64,000 nucleotides of DNA from Hydrogenophilales bacterium. GTDB taxonomy: Bacteria; Pseudomonadota; Gammaproteobacteria; Burkholderiales; Thiobacillaceae. Made by a program: the position numbers and the translations under genes. The notes under the pieces are model-generated. The model had not been told where the DNA came from. It saw only the letters and a program-made list of their open reading frames with translations, and did no database searches. Where the stretch lies: the NCBI GenBank assembly GCA_016195805.1, contig JACPYT010000002.1:186001-250000 (forward strand), written 5' to 3'. Position 1 is the stretch's first letter; every line of letters begins with the position of its first letter. Below are positions 9,565 to 17,286 of the stretch, in pieces.

Positions 9565-9686
9565 CCCCGTGCGCGCGATTGGGGCCATTGCAAGCGCAGC
9601 GCTTCATGGCGCGTCATGGTCTATAAATGGAAGTTCCCTTTTTGCGTACCCGGAAACACCGGGTTGAGGGGTGAAGGAGGTTCAGC

Positions 9687-9887
9687 ATGGCACGCAAATT
9701 CATCGATTGCAGGGAATATCCGAGCGAAATGAACTGTACGGTGTCGATGTCCGCAGACAGCGAAGCGGAACTGCTGGAAGCGGCAGTGCAGCACGCCGTG
9801 TCCGTTCACGGCCACACCGACACGCCTGAACTGCGCGAAGCGCTGCGCGGGATGTTCAGGGAGGTGGAACTGAAAAAAGCGGCCTGA
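9687..9887 (+). CDS. DUF1059 domain-containing small protein
   Basis: The 66-residue protein (MARKFIDCREYPSEMNCTVS) fits the DUF1059 family, which is short, with a conserved FIDCRxxPSxxNCT start and a helical EAVQHAVSVHGH motif. Function is unknown in the family. A strong Shine-Dalgarno (GTGAAGGAGG) lies just upstream of the ATG. It is divergent from htpG and convergent with ppk1; a hairpin lies just downstream. Confidence 0.85.
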   Translation: MARKFIDCREYPSEMNCTVSMSADSEAELLEAAVQHAVSVHGHTDTPELREALRGMFREVELKKAA

Positions 9888-9931
9888 CGGTTACGCGAAC
9901 CGGCGGTTTGCGTCGGGTTCCGGTTTGTTGG

Positions 9932-9966
9932 CGGCAGGCTTTGAATCCTGCCGTCAGGGTTGTTTT
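9932..9966 (+). terminator. hairpin between convergent DUF1059 and ppk1 genes
   Basis: CGGCAGG (9932-9938) pairs with CCTGCCG (9947-9953) around an 8-nt loop, followed on the plus strand by TCAGGGTTGTTTTT. It fits a weak intrinsic terminator for the plus-strand gene. On the minus strand it lies directly beyond the ppk1 stop codon but has no U-tract in that direction. Confidence 0.5.
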
Positions 9967-12026
9967 TGCCTGGACAACAGCGCCAGCAGTTCGACCTGCG
10001 CGCTGTAGGCCTTGGCGCTGCGCTTGGCGCGGCGGCGGTAGCTGCCGTCGGACAGCATGTCCCAGGCCTGCACGTTGTCGCGCAGATAGGGCTTGAGGCC
10101 TTCGTTGATGACGCGCTTCTTCAGCTTGGGATTGAGGATGGGGAAGGCGGTTTCGATGCGGCGGAAGAAGTTGCGATCCATCCAGTCGGCCGATGAAAGA
10201 AACACCCTCTCGTCGCCACCGTTTTTGAAATAGAAGATGCGCGTGTGTTCAAGGAAGCGTCCGACGACCGAACGTACCCGGATATGCTCGGACAGGCCGG
10301 GAATGCCGGGTTTGAGCGCGCACACGCCGCGGATGATGAGGTCGATCTTCACTCCGGCCTGCGAGGCGGCGTAGAGCGCGGCGATCACCTGCGGTTCCAG
10401 CAGCGCGTTCATCTTGGCGATGATGGCGGCGGGCTTGCCGGCGGCCGCCAGTTCGGCTTCGTGGTTGATGGCGGCGACGACTTCGCTGTGCAGGGTGAAC
10501 GGCGACTGCCACAGGCGCTTCAGTTTGCCGGCCTTGCCGAGGCCCGTGATCTGGGTGAACAGGCCGCCGACGTCGGCGGTGATGGTCTCGTCGGCGGTCA
10601 GCAGGCCGAAATCGGTGTACAGGCGCGCGGTGCGGGCGTGGTAGTTGCCGGTGCCGAGGTGCGCGTAGCGGCGCAGCTCGCCTTCTTCGCGGCGGATGAC
10701 CAGCGCCAGCTTGGCGTGGGTCTTGTGGCCGACCACGCCGTAGACGACATGCGCGCCGACCTCTTCCAGTTTGGCGGCCCAGTTGATGTTGGCTTCCTCG
10801 TCGAAGCGCGCCATCAGCTCGACCACCACAGTGACCTCCTTGCCCGACTGCGCGGCGCGGATCAGCGCCTGCATCAGCTTGGAATCGGTACCGGTGCGGT
10901 ACACCGTCTGCCGCATGGCGACGACGTGGGGGTCGGCAGCGGCCTGTTCGATGAAGTCGATCACCGGCTGGAAGGATTCGAACGGGTGGTGCAGCAGGAT
11001 GTCGCCCTTGCGGATCTGCGCGAAGATGTCCTCATCCTTGGCCAGCCGTGCGGGCAGGGTGGGGGCGAAGGGGGCAAACTTGAGATCGGGGCGGTCGACC
11101 CAGTCGGGCACCTGCATCAGGCGCACCAGGTTGACCGGCCCCTGCTCCTGGTAGAGGTCGTCGGCATCGAGCTCGAACTGTTCCAGCAGGAAGGCCGCCA
11201 TCGACGCCGAGCAGTTGTCGGCCACCTCCAGCCGCACCGCCGCGCCGAAATGCCGTTGCGGCAGTTCGCCCTGCAGGGCCTCGCGCAGGTTCTTGGTTTC
11301 CTCGTCGTCGACGAAGAGGTCGGAGTTGCGGGTGACGCGGAACTGGTAGCAGCCCTGCACCGTCATCCCGGTGAACAGTTCGCCGACGTGGGCATGCAGG
11401 ATCGATGACAGGAACACGAAGCCGTATTCGCAGCCGGCGATTTCTTCGGGCATGCGGATGACGCGCGGCAGCGCGCGCGGCGCCTGCACCACGGCGGCGC
11501 CGGAATTGCGACCGAAGGCATCGCGCCCGGACAGCTCGACCGCAAAGTTGAGGCTCTTGTTGAGGACGCGCGGGAAAGGGTGCGACGGATCGAGCCCCAC
11601 CGGCGTTAGCACCGGCATCAACTCGCGGAAGAAGTAGTCGCGGATCCATGCCGCCTGGATTTCGTTCCACTGCGTGCGGCGGATGAAGTGGACGCCGTGC
11701 TCGGCCAGTTCGGGAATGATTTCCTTGTTGAAGAGCTCATACTGCCGGGCCACCAGCGCATGGGCCGTTTGCGATACCGCGCGGAACTGCTGGCGCGGTG
11801 TCATGCCGTCGGGCGAGCGCTGGGTGGAGTTGGCGCGGATCTGTTCCTTGAGGCCGGCCACCCGCACCTCGAAGAATTCGTCCATATTGCTCGACACGAT
11901 GCACAGGAAGCGCAGGCGTTCCAGCAGGGGCATGGACGGGTCGTCGGCTTGGGCCAGCACGCGGCGCTGGAACGCGAGGATGCCGAGCTCGCGGTTGATG
12001 AGCGTGTCGGGACTGGGCAGATTCAT
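9954..12026 (-). CDS. ppk1: polyphosphate kinase 1
   Basis: PPK1 makes inorganic polyphosphate from ATP, usually at the membrane. The 690-residue product starts MNLPSPDTLINRELGILAFQ, matching the family N-domain. It contains LLERLRFLCIVSSNMDEFFEVRVAG, FPRVLNKSLNFAVEL, the histidine segment VGHKTHAKLALVIR, HLGTGNYHARTARLYTDFG and a second conserved histidine in RFLEHTRIFYF. The ATG at 12026 is chosen over an upstream start at 12098, which would add 24 residues outside the family and run through a PHO box. It is divergent from a CYTH-CHAD gene, and the sixA gene follows that, forming a polyphosphate-related neighbourhood. Confidence 0.96.
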   Translation of the reverse strand: MNLPSPDTLINRELGILAFQRRVLAQADDPSMPLLERLRFLCIVSSNMDEFFEVRVAGLKEQIRANSTQRSPDGMTPRQQFRAVSQTAHALVARQYELFNKEIIPELAEHGVHFIRRTQWNEIQAAWIRDYFFRELMPVLTPVGLDPSHPFPRVLNKSLNFAVELSGRDAFGRNSGAAVVQAPRALPRVIRMPEEIAGCEYGFVFLSSILHAHVGELFTGMTVQGCYQFRVTRNSDLFVDDEETKNLREALQGELPQRHFGAAVRLEVADNCSASMAAFLLEQFELDADDLYQEQGPVNLVRLMQVPDWVDRPDLKFAPFAPTLPARLAKDEDIFAQIRKGDILLHHPFESFQPVIDFIEQAAADPHVVAMRQTVYRTGTDSKLMQALIRAAQSGKEVTVVVELMARFDEEANINWAAKLEEVGAHVVYGVVGHKTHAKLALVIRREEGELRRYAHLGTGNYHARTARLYTDFGLLTADETITADVGGLFTQITGLGKAGKLKRLWQSPFTLHSEVVAAINHEAELAAAGKPAAIIAKMNALLEPQVIAALYAASQAGVKIDLIIRGVCALKPGIPGLSEHIRVRSVVGRFLEHTRIFYFKNGGDERVFLSSADWMDRNFFRRIETAFPILNPKLKKRVINEGLKPYLRDNVQAWDMLSDGSYRRRAKRSAKAYSAQVELLALLSRQKQP

Positions 12027-12080
12027 GATGGATTTATTCGTAGTGTGCTTCAATGATAAACGCCCGTGTCTGACCCAAAC

Positions 12081-12098
12081 ATGACAGTTATATGACAA
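12081..12098 (-). promoter_or_regulatory. PHO box upstream of ppk1
   Basis: Read on the minus strand the sequence is TTGTCAT-ATAA-CTGTCAT, two 7-bp direct repeats separated by 4 bp, matching the PhoB-binding consensus CTGTCAT-AWAW-CTGTCAY at all but one position. It lies 55 bp upstream of the ppk1 ATG in the correct orientation. It also covers the ATG (12092) of the divergent CYTH-CHAD gene, so PhoB binding could affect both. Confidence 0.75.
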
Positions 12099-13735
12099 CG
12101 CCGCCTCCGAAGGAAGTCGAGCTCAAGCTGGCATTGCCGCCGGAGCAGGCTGCGGCCTTCCTGAAACGCATGGCGCGGCGGCGTACCCTGAAGGGTACAA
12201 GCACCGAGCCGTTGCACCCTGAAGGGCACAAGCACCCTGAAGGGCACAAGCAGCAGGACCTCGTCACCCGTTATTTCGACACGCCGGACTTCGCCTTGAG
12301 CGCGCAGGGCGTGGCGCTACGCGTGCGTCGAGTGGGACGGCGCTGGTTGCAGACGCTGAAGACCGAGGGCGAGCGGGCCGGCGGTCTGTCGCGGCGGGTC
12401 GAGTTCGAAATGCCGGTGAGCAAGGGGACGCCGGACTGGACGCGGTTCCCACCTGAGGCGCTGGCGTATGTGCCGGAAGCGCTGCGCGACCAACTCGTTC
12501 CGCAGTTCGAGACGCGTTTTCACCGCACCACTTGGCTGCTCGGGGGCAAGCGCGGGGCGCAGATCGAGGTCGCGCTCGACGTCGGCGAAGTCGTTGCGGG
12601 CGGGCGCAGCCAGCCGATCTGCGAGGTCGAGCTCGAACTGAAATCCGGCCAGCCGGATGCGCTGTTCGCGCTGGCGCTGGAGTGGGCCGCCGCGTTCGAC
12701 TGCCTGCCGTTCGACATCAGCAAGGCCGAGCGCGGCGTGCGCCTGGCGCACGGCGTGGCGACGGCGCCGGTGAAATCCGTTCCGCTGGCGCTCGACGACG
12801 GCATGAGCGTGGAGGAGGGGTTCGCTGCGATCGTCCAGGCGTGTCTGGCGCAGTTCCAGGCCAATCTGCCGGGCGTGCTGGGTGTTCTCCCTCTTCCGCT
12901 TGCGGGGAAGGGCGGGGAGGGGGAAGTGGCAAACGCTGGGCCCGAATCGGTTAACGAATACGTGCACCAGGCGCGGGTGGCATTGCGGCGGCTGCGCGCG
13001 GCGCTGCGGCTGTTTGGCAAAACGTGCGTGCTGCCGCCCGGGCTGCTGGATGGCCTGCGCACGCTGGCTGCCGCGCTCGGCCCAGCGCGCGACTGGGATG
13101 TGCTGTGCGGCGAAACCCTGTCGGCGATCGCGCCGCATTATCCCGACGCCGAATCCTGGCAGCACGGCATGCAGGCGCTGGAATTGCATCGCACCGGGGT
13201 ACGGGCAGCAATGCGGGACGCGCTGGCGCAGGCGCACCCGGGCGCCTGGCTATTGGCGATGCAGCGCTGGTTGTTGCAGCATGGCTGGCGCGTCGATCCT
13301 TCCGGCGGAACGCTGACGGAAGCGCAGCGTTTCGTCCAGCTGGCGCCGCTCGACGCCTGGGTGAACCGGGCGCTGCGGAAGGGACATCGCCCCGTCGTTC
13401 GCGGCGCGCGCGATTTCACCACGCTGTCGCCGGTCCAGTGCCATGCCCTGCGCATTGCGATCAAGCGCCAGCGTTATGCGGCCGAGTTTTTCCAGACCTT
13501 GTTCAAGGGCGCGCGGCAAGCCCGCTATCTGGCGGTGCTGCGCGACGCCCAGGACAGCCTGGGGCGGGCCAACGATGCGCGCATCGCTTCGGGGCTGCTG
13601 ACGGCAATGCCGGCAGGGACGGGGCCGATGCGGGATTTTTCCCTCGGCTGGCTGGCGGCGAAACAGGCGGACGGGGCGAACGGCGAGCGTGCCGGGCTGA
13701 TGCGCGCGTTCCTGAAATTGAAGCCTTACTGGTAG
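12092..13735 (+). CDS. CYTH and CHAD domain-containing protein
   Basis: This 547-residue protein has an N-terminal CYTH (triphosphate tunnel) domain, starting EVELKLALPPEQ with the ExExK-type motif and VTRYFDTPDFALSAQGVALRVRR. The C-terminal CHAD domain begins near residue 288 (VNEYVHQARVALRRLRAALRLF) and has the second His-rich repeat (HALRIAIKRQRYAAEFF). CYTH enzymes hydrolyse triphosphates; CHAD binds polyphosphate. Next to ppk1 it is likely to act on polyphosphate or triphosphate. Two insertions break the frame locally without shifting it: a tandem repeat at residues about 31-54 and a REP-like palindrome at about 265-285. No good ribosome-binding site precedes the ATG at 12092, and a stop lies 21 bp upstream in frame. 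Confidence 0.9.
   Translation: MTTPPPKEVELKLALPPEQAAAFLKRMARRRTLKGTSTEPLHPEGHKHPEGHKQQDLVTRYFDTPDFALSAQGVALRVRRVGRRWLQTLKTEGERAGGLSRRVEFEMPVSKGTPDWTRFPPEALAYVPEALRDQLVPQFETRFHRTTWLLGGKRGAQIEVALDVGEVVAGGRSQPICEVELELKSGQPDALFALALEWAAAFDCLPFDISKAERGVRLAHGVATAPVKSVPLALDDGMSVEEGFAAIVQACLAQFQANLPGVLGVLPLPLAGKGGEGEVANAGPESVNEYVHQARVALRRLRAALRLFGKTCVLPPGLLDGLRTLAAALGPARDWDVLCGETLSAIAPHYPDAESWQHGMQALELHRTGVRAAMRDALAQAHPGAWLLAMQRWLLQHGWRVDPSGGTLTEAQRFVQLAPLDAWVNRALRKGHRPVVRGARDFTTLSPVQCHALRIAIKRQRYAAEFFQTLFKGARQARYLAVLRDAQDSLGRANDARIASGLLTAMPAGTGPMRDFSLGWLAAKQADGANGERAGLMRAFLKLKPYW
12183..12249. repeat. short palindromic repeat, three units, inside CYTH coding sequence
   Basis: Two perfect tandem copies of GCACCCTGAAGGGCACAA (12214-12231 and 12232-12249, period 18 bp) follow a near copy GTACCCTGAAGGGTACAA (12183-12200). 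Each unit has a palindromic core CCCTGAAGGG. They encode TLKGTS and two HPEGHK units, an insertion that normal CYTH domains lack between the first strand and the YFDTPD strand. Confidence 0.85.
12885..12922. repeat. REP-like GC-rich palindrome inside the CYTH-CHAD gene
   Basis: CCCTCTTCCGC (12890-12900) is followed by TT-type loop bases and GCGGGGAAGGG, forming an imperfect hairpin, then CGGGGAGGGGG. This is the form of a widespread intergenic palindrome (CCCTCTCCCGCTTGCGGGAG type). Here it sits in the linker between the CYTH and CHAD domains and is translated in frame as VLPLPLAGKGGEGE. Confidence 0.65.
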
Positions 13736-13809
13736 ATTCGGGGCGAACCCCGGGTGCTGTACAGGGGTCCTTGCTGTGACCGGATGCCGGACTTTTTCAA
13801 GGAAAACCG

Positions 13810-14262
13810 ATGGAACTCATTTTGTGGCGACACGCCGAGGCCGACGATGCCGTCCCCGACCTCAAGCGCGAACTCACCGACAAGGGCCGCAAGCAGGCGG
13901 CGCGCATGGCCGACTGGCTGACGCCGCGGCTGTCGCAGGATATCCGGATTCTGGTGAGCCCCGCCGCCCGCACCCTGCAGACCGCGCAGGCGCTGGGACG
14001 CGGCTACCAGCGGGTACCGGCCCTGGCGCCGGGGGCCAGCGCGGAAGACGTGCTGGCCGCGGCAGGCTGGCCGGATGCGGCCTATCCGGTGCTGGTCGTT
14101 GGCCATCAGCCCACGCTGGGGCAGGTGGCGATGCAACTGCTCACCGGGCAGACCGGCGACCTGGCGGTGAAAAAGGGGAGCATCTGGTGGTTTCAGAGCC
14201 GCGAGCGGGCGGGGCAATTGCAGGTGGTATTGCGCGCTGTGGCCACGCCCGACTGGTTATAA
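13810..14262 (+). CDS. sixA: phosphohistidine phosphatase SixA
   Basis: SixA is a histidine-phosphatase-superfamily enzyme that removes phosphate from histidine in proteins such as HPt domains or PTS components. The 150-residue product starts MELILWRHAEADDAVPDLKR with the catalytic RHxE motif, continues ELTDKGRKQAARMADWL and VSPAARTLQTAQ, and has the second catalytic histidine in VLVVGHQPTLGQV. It lies 75 bp after the CYTH-CHAD gene. Its link to polyphosphate metabolism is by neighbourhood only. Confidence 0.9.
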   Translation: MELILWRHAEADDAVPDLKRELTDKGRKQAARMADWLTPRLSQDIRILVSPAARTLQTAQALGRGYQRVPALAPGASAEDVLAAAGWPDAAYPVLVVGHQPTLGQVAMQLLTGQTGDLAVKKGSIWWFQSRERAGQLQVVLRAVATPDWL

Positions 14263-14263
14263 T
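14258..14263 (+). promoter_or_regulatory. candidate -10 element for the fliF operon
   Basis: A perfect TATAAT overlaps the last codon of sixA, about 70 bp upstream of the fliF start. No matching -35 is seen at the right distance, so the promoter is weak or activator-dependent, or transcription comes from the polyphosphate genes upstream. Confidence 0.3.
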
Positions 14264-14331
14264 CGCCGGGTGACTACCCAACCCATCAAGACCAGGCAGC
14301 CGAACCCGACCACGCAGACGAGGAACGTCCA

Positions 14332-15678
14332 GTGCCGGGTTGGCTGAGCAGTCTGCGCGACCTGATCGCGGAAGCGAGTCCGCTGCGCCGCCTCATGCTT
14401 GCCCTGCTGGTGTTGCTGCCGCTGGCGGCGCTGACCGCGGCCTATGTGTGGCTCAATCCACCGGTCTATCGCGTGCTCTACCCGCACCTCTCCGACCGGG
14501 CGGGCGGCGAGGTCATCGCCGCGCTCGAGCAGCTCGACATTCCCTATCATCTGACCGCCGCCGACGGCAGCATCGAGGTGCCGGCCGATCAGCTGCACGC
14601 GGCCCGTTATCGCCTCGCCGCACGCGGCCTGCCCCGGTCCGATGCCGACGTGCAGAACGAGGTCGACCGCGCACCGCGCTTCGGCGCCTCGTCGCTGGAG
14701 GAACAGCAGCGTTATCAGCACGCGCTCGAAACCGATCTGGCGCGCTCGATCCAGTCGCTGGAAACGGTCGAGCTGGCGCAGGTCCATCTCGCCCTGCCCA
14801 AGGTCTCGCCCTTCCTGCGCGACGCGCCGCCGGCCACTGCCGCGGTGCTGGTGCGCTTGCGTCCGGGCGCGCGGCTGTCGACCGAGCAGGTGACGACGAT
14901 CCAGACCCTGGTGGCCGCCAGCGTGCCGCGCATGAAACGGTCCGAGGTACAGGTGCTCGACCCGCGCGGCGTCCTGCTCGGCGGAGCGGCGCCCGAGGTG
15001 GTGCAGACGCGGCGGATGGCGCTGGAGCAGGATCTGGCGCGACGGGCGCTGGCCGTGCTGACGCCGTGGCTCGGCAAGGACCGCGTGAGCGTGCAGGTGA
15101 CGGCCACGCTGGAAGACAGCGACGTCGAGCAGACGGTGGAGCGGGTGCGCAACGTCATGGTGGGCGGTCAGACGCGTCCGCTGGAAAAGACCGTACGCAC
15201 CACGCATACGCCGGAAGGCCGCATCCAGCGCGTGAATGCCATCGTGATTCTGGGATTCGAGGCGAGCGCCGCCGAACTCGCGCGGGCAGGCCAGTTGGCC
15301 CGCCAGGCGCTGGGGCTGGTGCCGGCGCGCGGCGACGCGGTCAATGTGTATGCGCTGCCTGCCGTGGTTCCCCAGCCGCCGCCCGAAGCTGTGGCTGCAC
15401 ATCAGCCGGTCCAGGCGCCGCGCTCGATTCCGCGGATGCAACCCGCCAGTCCGCCGCCGGCCCAGGCCGCTCCTTTCGACATTCAGCCCTGGATGCTGGC
15501 GGCTGCCTTGGCGATCCTGTTCCTGCTGGCTGCCGGCGTCTGGCGGCAGTCCCGTCCGGCGCCAGACGCCGAGCTGCCCATCGAGGATTTCGATGCCGAG
15601 CTCGACGCCGTCCGCAACCAGGTGCTGGCCAATCCGCGCGTGACCGCCGACGTCATCAAGCTCTGGATGCGCGCATGA
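14332..15678 (+). CDS. fliF: FliF-like flagellar M-ring protein
   Basis: FliF forms the MS-ring in the inner membrane. The 448-residue protein has an N-terminal membrane segment (LMLALLVLLPLAALTAAYVWL), the family's NPPVYRVLYPHLSDRAGGEV and ALEQLDIPYHL, RYRLAARGLPRSDADVQNEVDRAPRFGASSLEEQQRYQHALE region, AQVHLALPKVSPF, and a second C-terminal membrane segment (PWMLAAALAILFLLAAGVW). The tail ANPRVTADVIKLWMRA fits the FliG-binding end. It is shorter than typical FliF (about 550 aa), mainly in the periplasmic part. The start is GTG with GAGGAA upstream. It heads an operon of export genes. Confidence 0.88.
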   Translation: MPGWLSSLRDLIAEASPLRRLMLALLVLLPLAALTAAYVWLNPPVYRVLYPHLSDRAGGEVIAALEQLDIPYHLTAADGSIEVPADQLHAARYRLAARGLPRSDADVQNEVDRAPRFGASSLEEQQRYQHALETDLARSIQSLETVELAQVHLALPKVSPFLRDAPPATAAVLVRLRPGARLSTEQVTTIQTLVAASVPRMKRSEVQVLDPRGVLLGGAAPEVVQTRRMALEQDLARRALAVLTPWLGKDRVSVQVTATLEDSDVEQTVERVRNVMVGGQTRPLEKTVRTTHTPEGRIQRVNAIVILGFEASAAELARAGQLARQALGLVPARGDAVNVYALPAVVPQPPPEAVAAHQPVQAPRSIPRMQPASPPPAQAAPFDIQPWMLAAALAILFLLAAGVWRQSRPAPDAELPIEDFDAELDAVRNQVLANPRVTADVIKLWMRA

Positions 15679-15715
15679 GCAGCCGCATGAATCAAACCAG
15701 GATGCGCGCATGAGC
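15665..15715 (+). repeat. 16-bp direct repeat at the fliF-fliG junction
   Basis: GGATGCGCGCATGAGC occurs at 15665-15680 and again at 15700-15715, 35 bp apart. The first copy holds the fliF stop codon and an ATG; the second holds the fliG ATG. A 12-codon frame from the first ATG (15675) ends at a TGA overlapping the fliG ATG. It looks like a recent 35-bp tandem duplication of an original ATGA overlap. Confidence 0.8.
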
Positions 15716-16678
15716 CAGGCCGGCATCGAGAAATCCGCCGCGCTTCTGCTCGCACTCGGCGAAGATGCCACTGCTGCCGTATTCCGCTATCTGAGCCCGC
15801 TGGAAGTGAGCCGGCTCGGCAGCGCCATGCGCGAACTCGACGTGCTGCCACGCGAACGCGTGCGTGCGATCCTGCGCGATCATGCCGCCGAGGCCGCCGA
15901 GCAGACCGGATTTGCGGCGGATACCGGCCGTTTTCTTGATGAGACGCTGAAGCAGGCCTTCCGCCCGGAGCGGGCGCAGGCCATGCTGCAGCGCCTGGGG
16001 GCGTCGGCCGCACAGGCACTGGAGAAGCTGGCCTGGCGCGAGCCGGCGGAGATCGCCGGTCTGCTGGAGGCGCAGGCGCCCCAGCTGATCGCCGTGGTGG
16101 CCGCGCAGCTGCCGCGCGACGTCGCCGCTGCGGTGCTCGAGTTGCTGCCCGGCAAGACCCGCGCGGACACGCTGCTGAGCCTGGCGCACAGCGAGGTGCC
16201 GAGCATCGACATGCTGCGCGATCTGGAGGACTGGCTCGCGGGTCTCGATGCCACCGAATCGCCGCAGGGCGAGGCTACGGTGGCGAGTTTGCTGGGGCAG
16301 ATGAGCGAGGGCAGTGTCGCCGCTGCCCTCGTCCAGCTCGACCGGAACGACGCGGACCTGGCCGCGCGCCTGCGCGTGCGCAATCTCGCATTCGAAGACC
16401 TGGCGCGGCTGCCCGAGGCGGGTCGCAAAGCTTTCCTGCGCAACGTCGCTGCGCGTACCCTGCTGCATGCCCTGAAGGGCAGCGACGGCAGGGTGCTTGA
16501 TGCCCTGACGGCCGTGATGAGTCCGACCGCCGCCCAGCGCATGCGTGTCGACCTGGATACCCTGGGGCCCGTTCCGGTAACCGCGATCCAGGCTGCGCAG
16601 GACGAAGCAGGTGCAAGCCTGCGGCGACTGGCGGCAGAGGGCGCGATCCAGTTCCCTGACGAAGAGGAGGCGGCATGA
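15710..16678 (+). CDS. fliG: divergent FliG-like flagellar motor switch protein
   Basis: FliG normally couples the stator to the rotor. The 322-residue protein follows FliG order: an N-domain (MSQAGIEKSAALLLALGEDA, then VFRYLSPLEVSRLGSAM), a middle domain (EAQAPQLIAVVAAQLPRDVAAAVLELLP) where the usual EHPQ is altered, and a C-terminal domain. The torque helix region reads RNLAFEDLARLPEAGRKAFLRN; the conserved Asp pair of ordinary FliG (LDDRDIQ) is missing. The end AAQDEAGASLRRLAAEGAIQF matches FliG tails. It overlaps fliH by 4 bp. Identity as FliG is sound; ability to generate torque is doubtful. Confidence 0.82.
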   Translation: MSQAGIEKSAALLLALGEDATAAVFRYLSPLEVSRLGSAMRELDVLPRERVRAILRDHAAEAAEQTGFAADTGRFLDETLKQAFRPERAQAMLQRLGASAAQALEKLAWREPAEIAGLLEAQAPQLIAVVAAQLPRDVAAAVLELLPGKTRADTLLSLAHSEVPSIDMLRDLEDWLAGLDATESPQGEATVASLLGQMSEGSVAAALVQLDRNDADLAARLRVRNLAFEDLARLPEAGRKAFLRNVAARTLLHALKGSDGRVLDALTAVMSPTAAQRMRVDLDTLGPVPVTAIQAAQDEAGASLRRLAAEGAIQFPDEEEAA

Positions 16679-17286
16679 GCACCGACGATAAACGTCCGCC
16701 CGACAGCCCCACGGCGTTCGAGCAGTGGGAGGTGGTGGAACTGGCCTCGTCTTCAGGCGGCGCTGCCGCAGAGGTCGATCCCGAGACCGAATTGGCCGCG
16801 CTGCGCGAGGCCGCGCGCGCCGAGGGCTACGCCGAAGGGATGGCCGCCGGGCGGGCGGAAGGCGAGCAGGCCTGCGGCCGCATGAAACAGCTGGCCGAAA
16901 GCTTTTCCTCGACCCTCGACAACCTTGATTTCCGCCTCGCCGACATGGTGCTGGAACTGGCGCTCGACGTCGCGCGCCAGGTGGTGGCGGGCGAGCTCGC
17001 GGCACGGCCGGAGCGCATCCTCGACGTGGTCAACCTGGCGCTGAAGCAGATGGCGGAAACCAGCCGCGAGGCGCGCCTGCTGCTGAATCCGGACGACGCC
17101 GCGCTGGTGCGCCCGCACCTCGACCAGGTGCTCGACAAGAACCGCCTGCGCATCGTCGAGGACGTGCGCATCGTGCGCGGCGGCTGCCTGATCGAGACCT
17201 CGCAGGGCGACCTCGACGCCACGCTGCCGGCACGCTGGCGCCAGGTGGTGCAGGTGCTCGGCAGCAATCTGAACTGGATCGAATGA
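16675..17286 (+). CDS. fliH: FliH-like export ATPase regulator
   Basis: FliH is the stator-like partner of the export ATPase FliI. The 203-residue protein has an acidic N-terminus, a Gly-rich helical repeat region ([17 protein letters not shown], the GxxxG pattern of FliH), and a C-terminal domain [19 protein letters not shown] ... [20 protein letters not shown], which is the family signature. The ATG overlaps the fliG stop; the stop overlaps fliI. Cytoplasmic. Confidence 0.88.
   Translation: MSTDDKRPPDSPTAFEQWEVVELASSSGGAAAEVDPETELAALREAARAEGYAEGMAAGRAEGEQACGRMKQLAESFSSTLDNLDFRLADMVLELALDVARQVVAGELAARPERILDVVNLALKQMAETSREARLLLNPDDAALVRPHLDQVLDKNRLRIVEDVRIVRGGCLIETSQGDLDATLPARWRQVVQVLGSNLNWIE

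Noticed and set aside
12026-12098. Longer ppk1 start at 12098
   Set aside because: It would translate through the PHO box and add 24 residues that do not match the PPK1 N-terminus; ATG 12026 fits the family.
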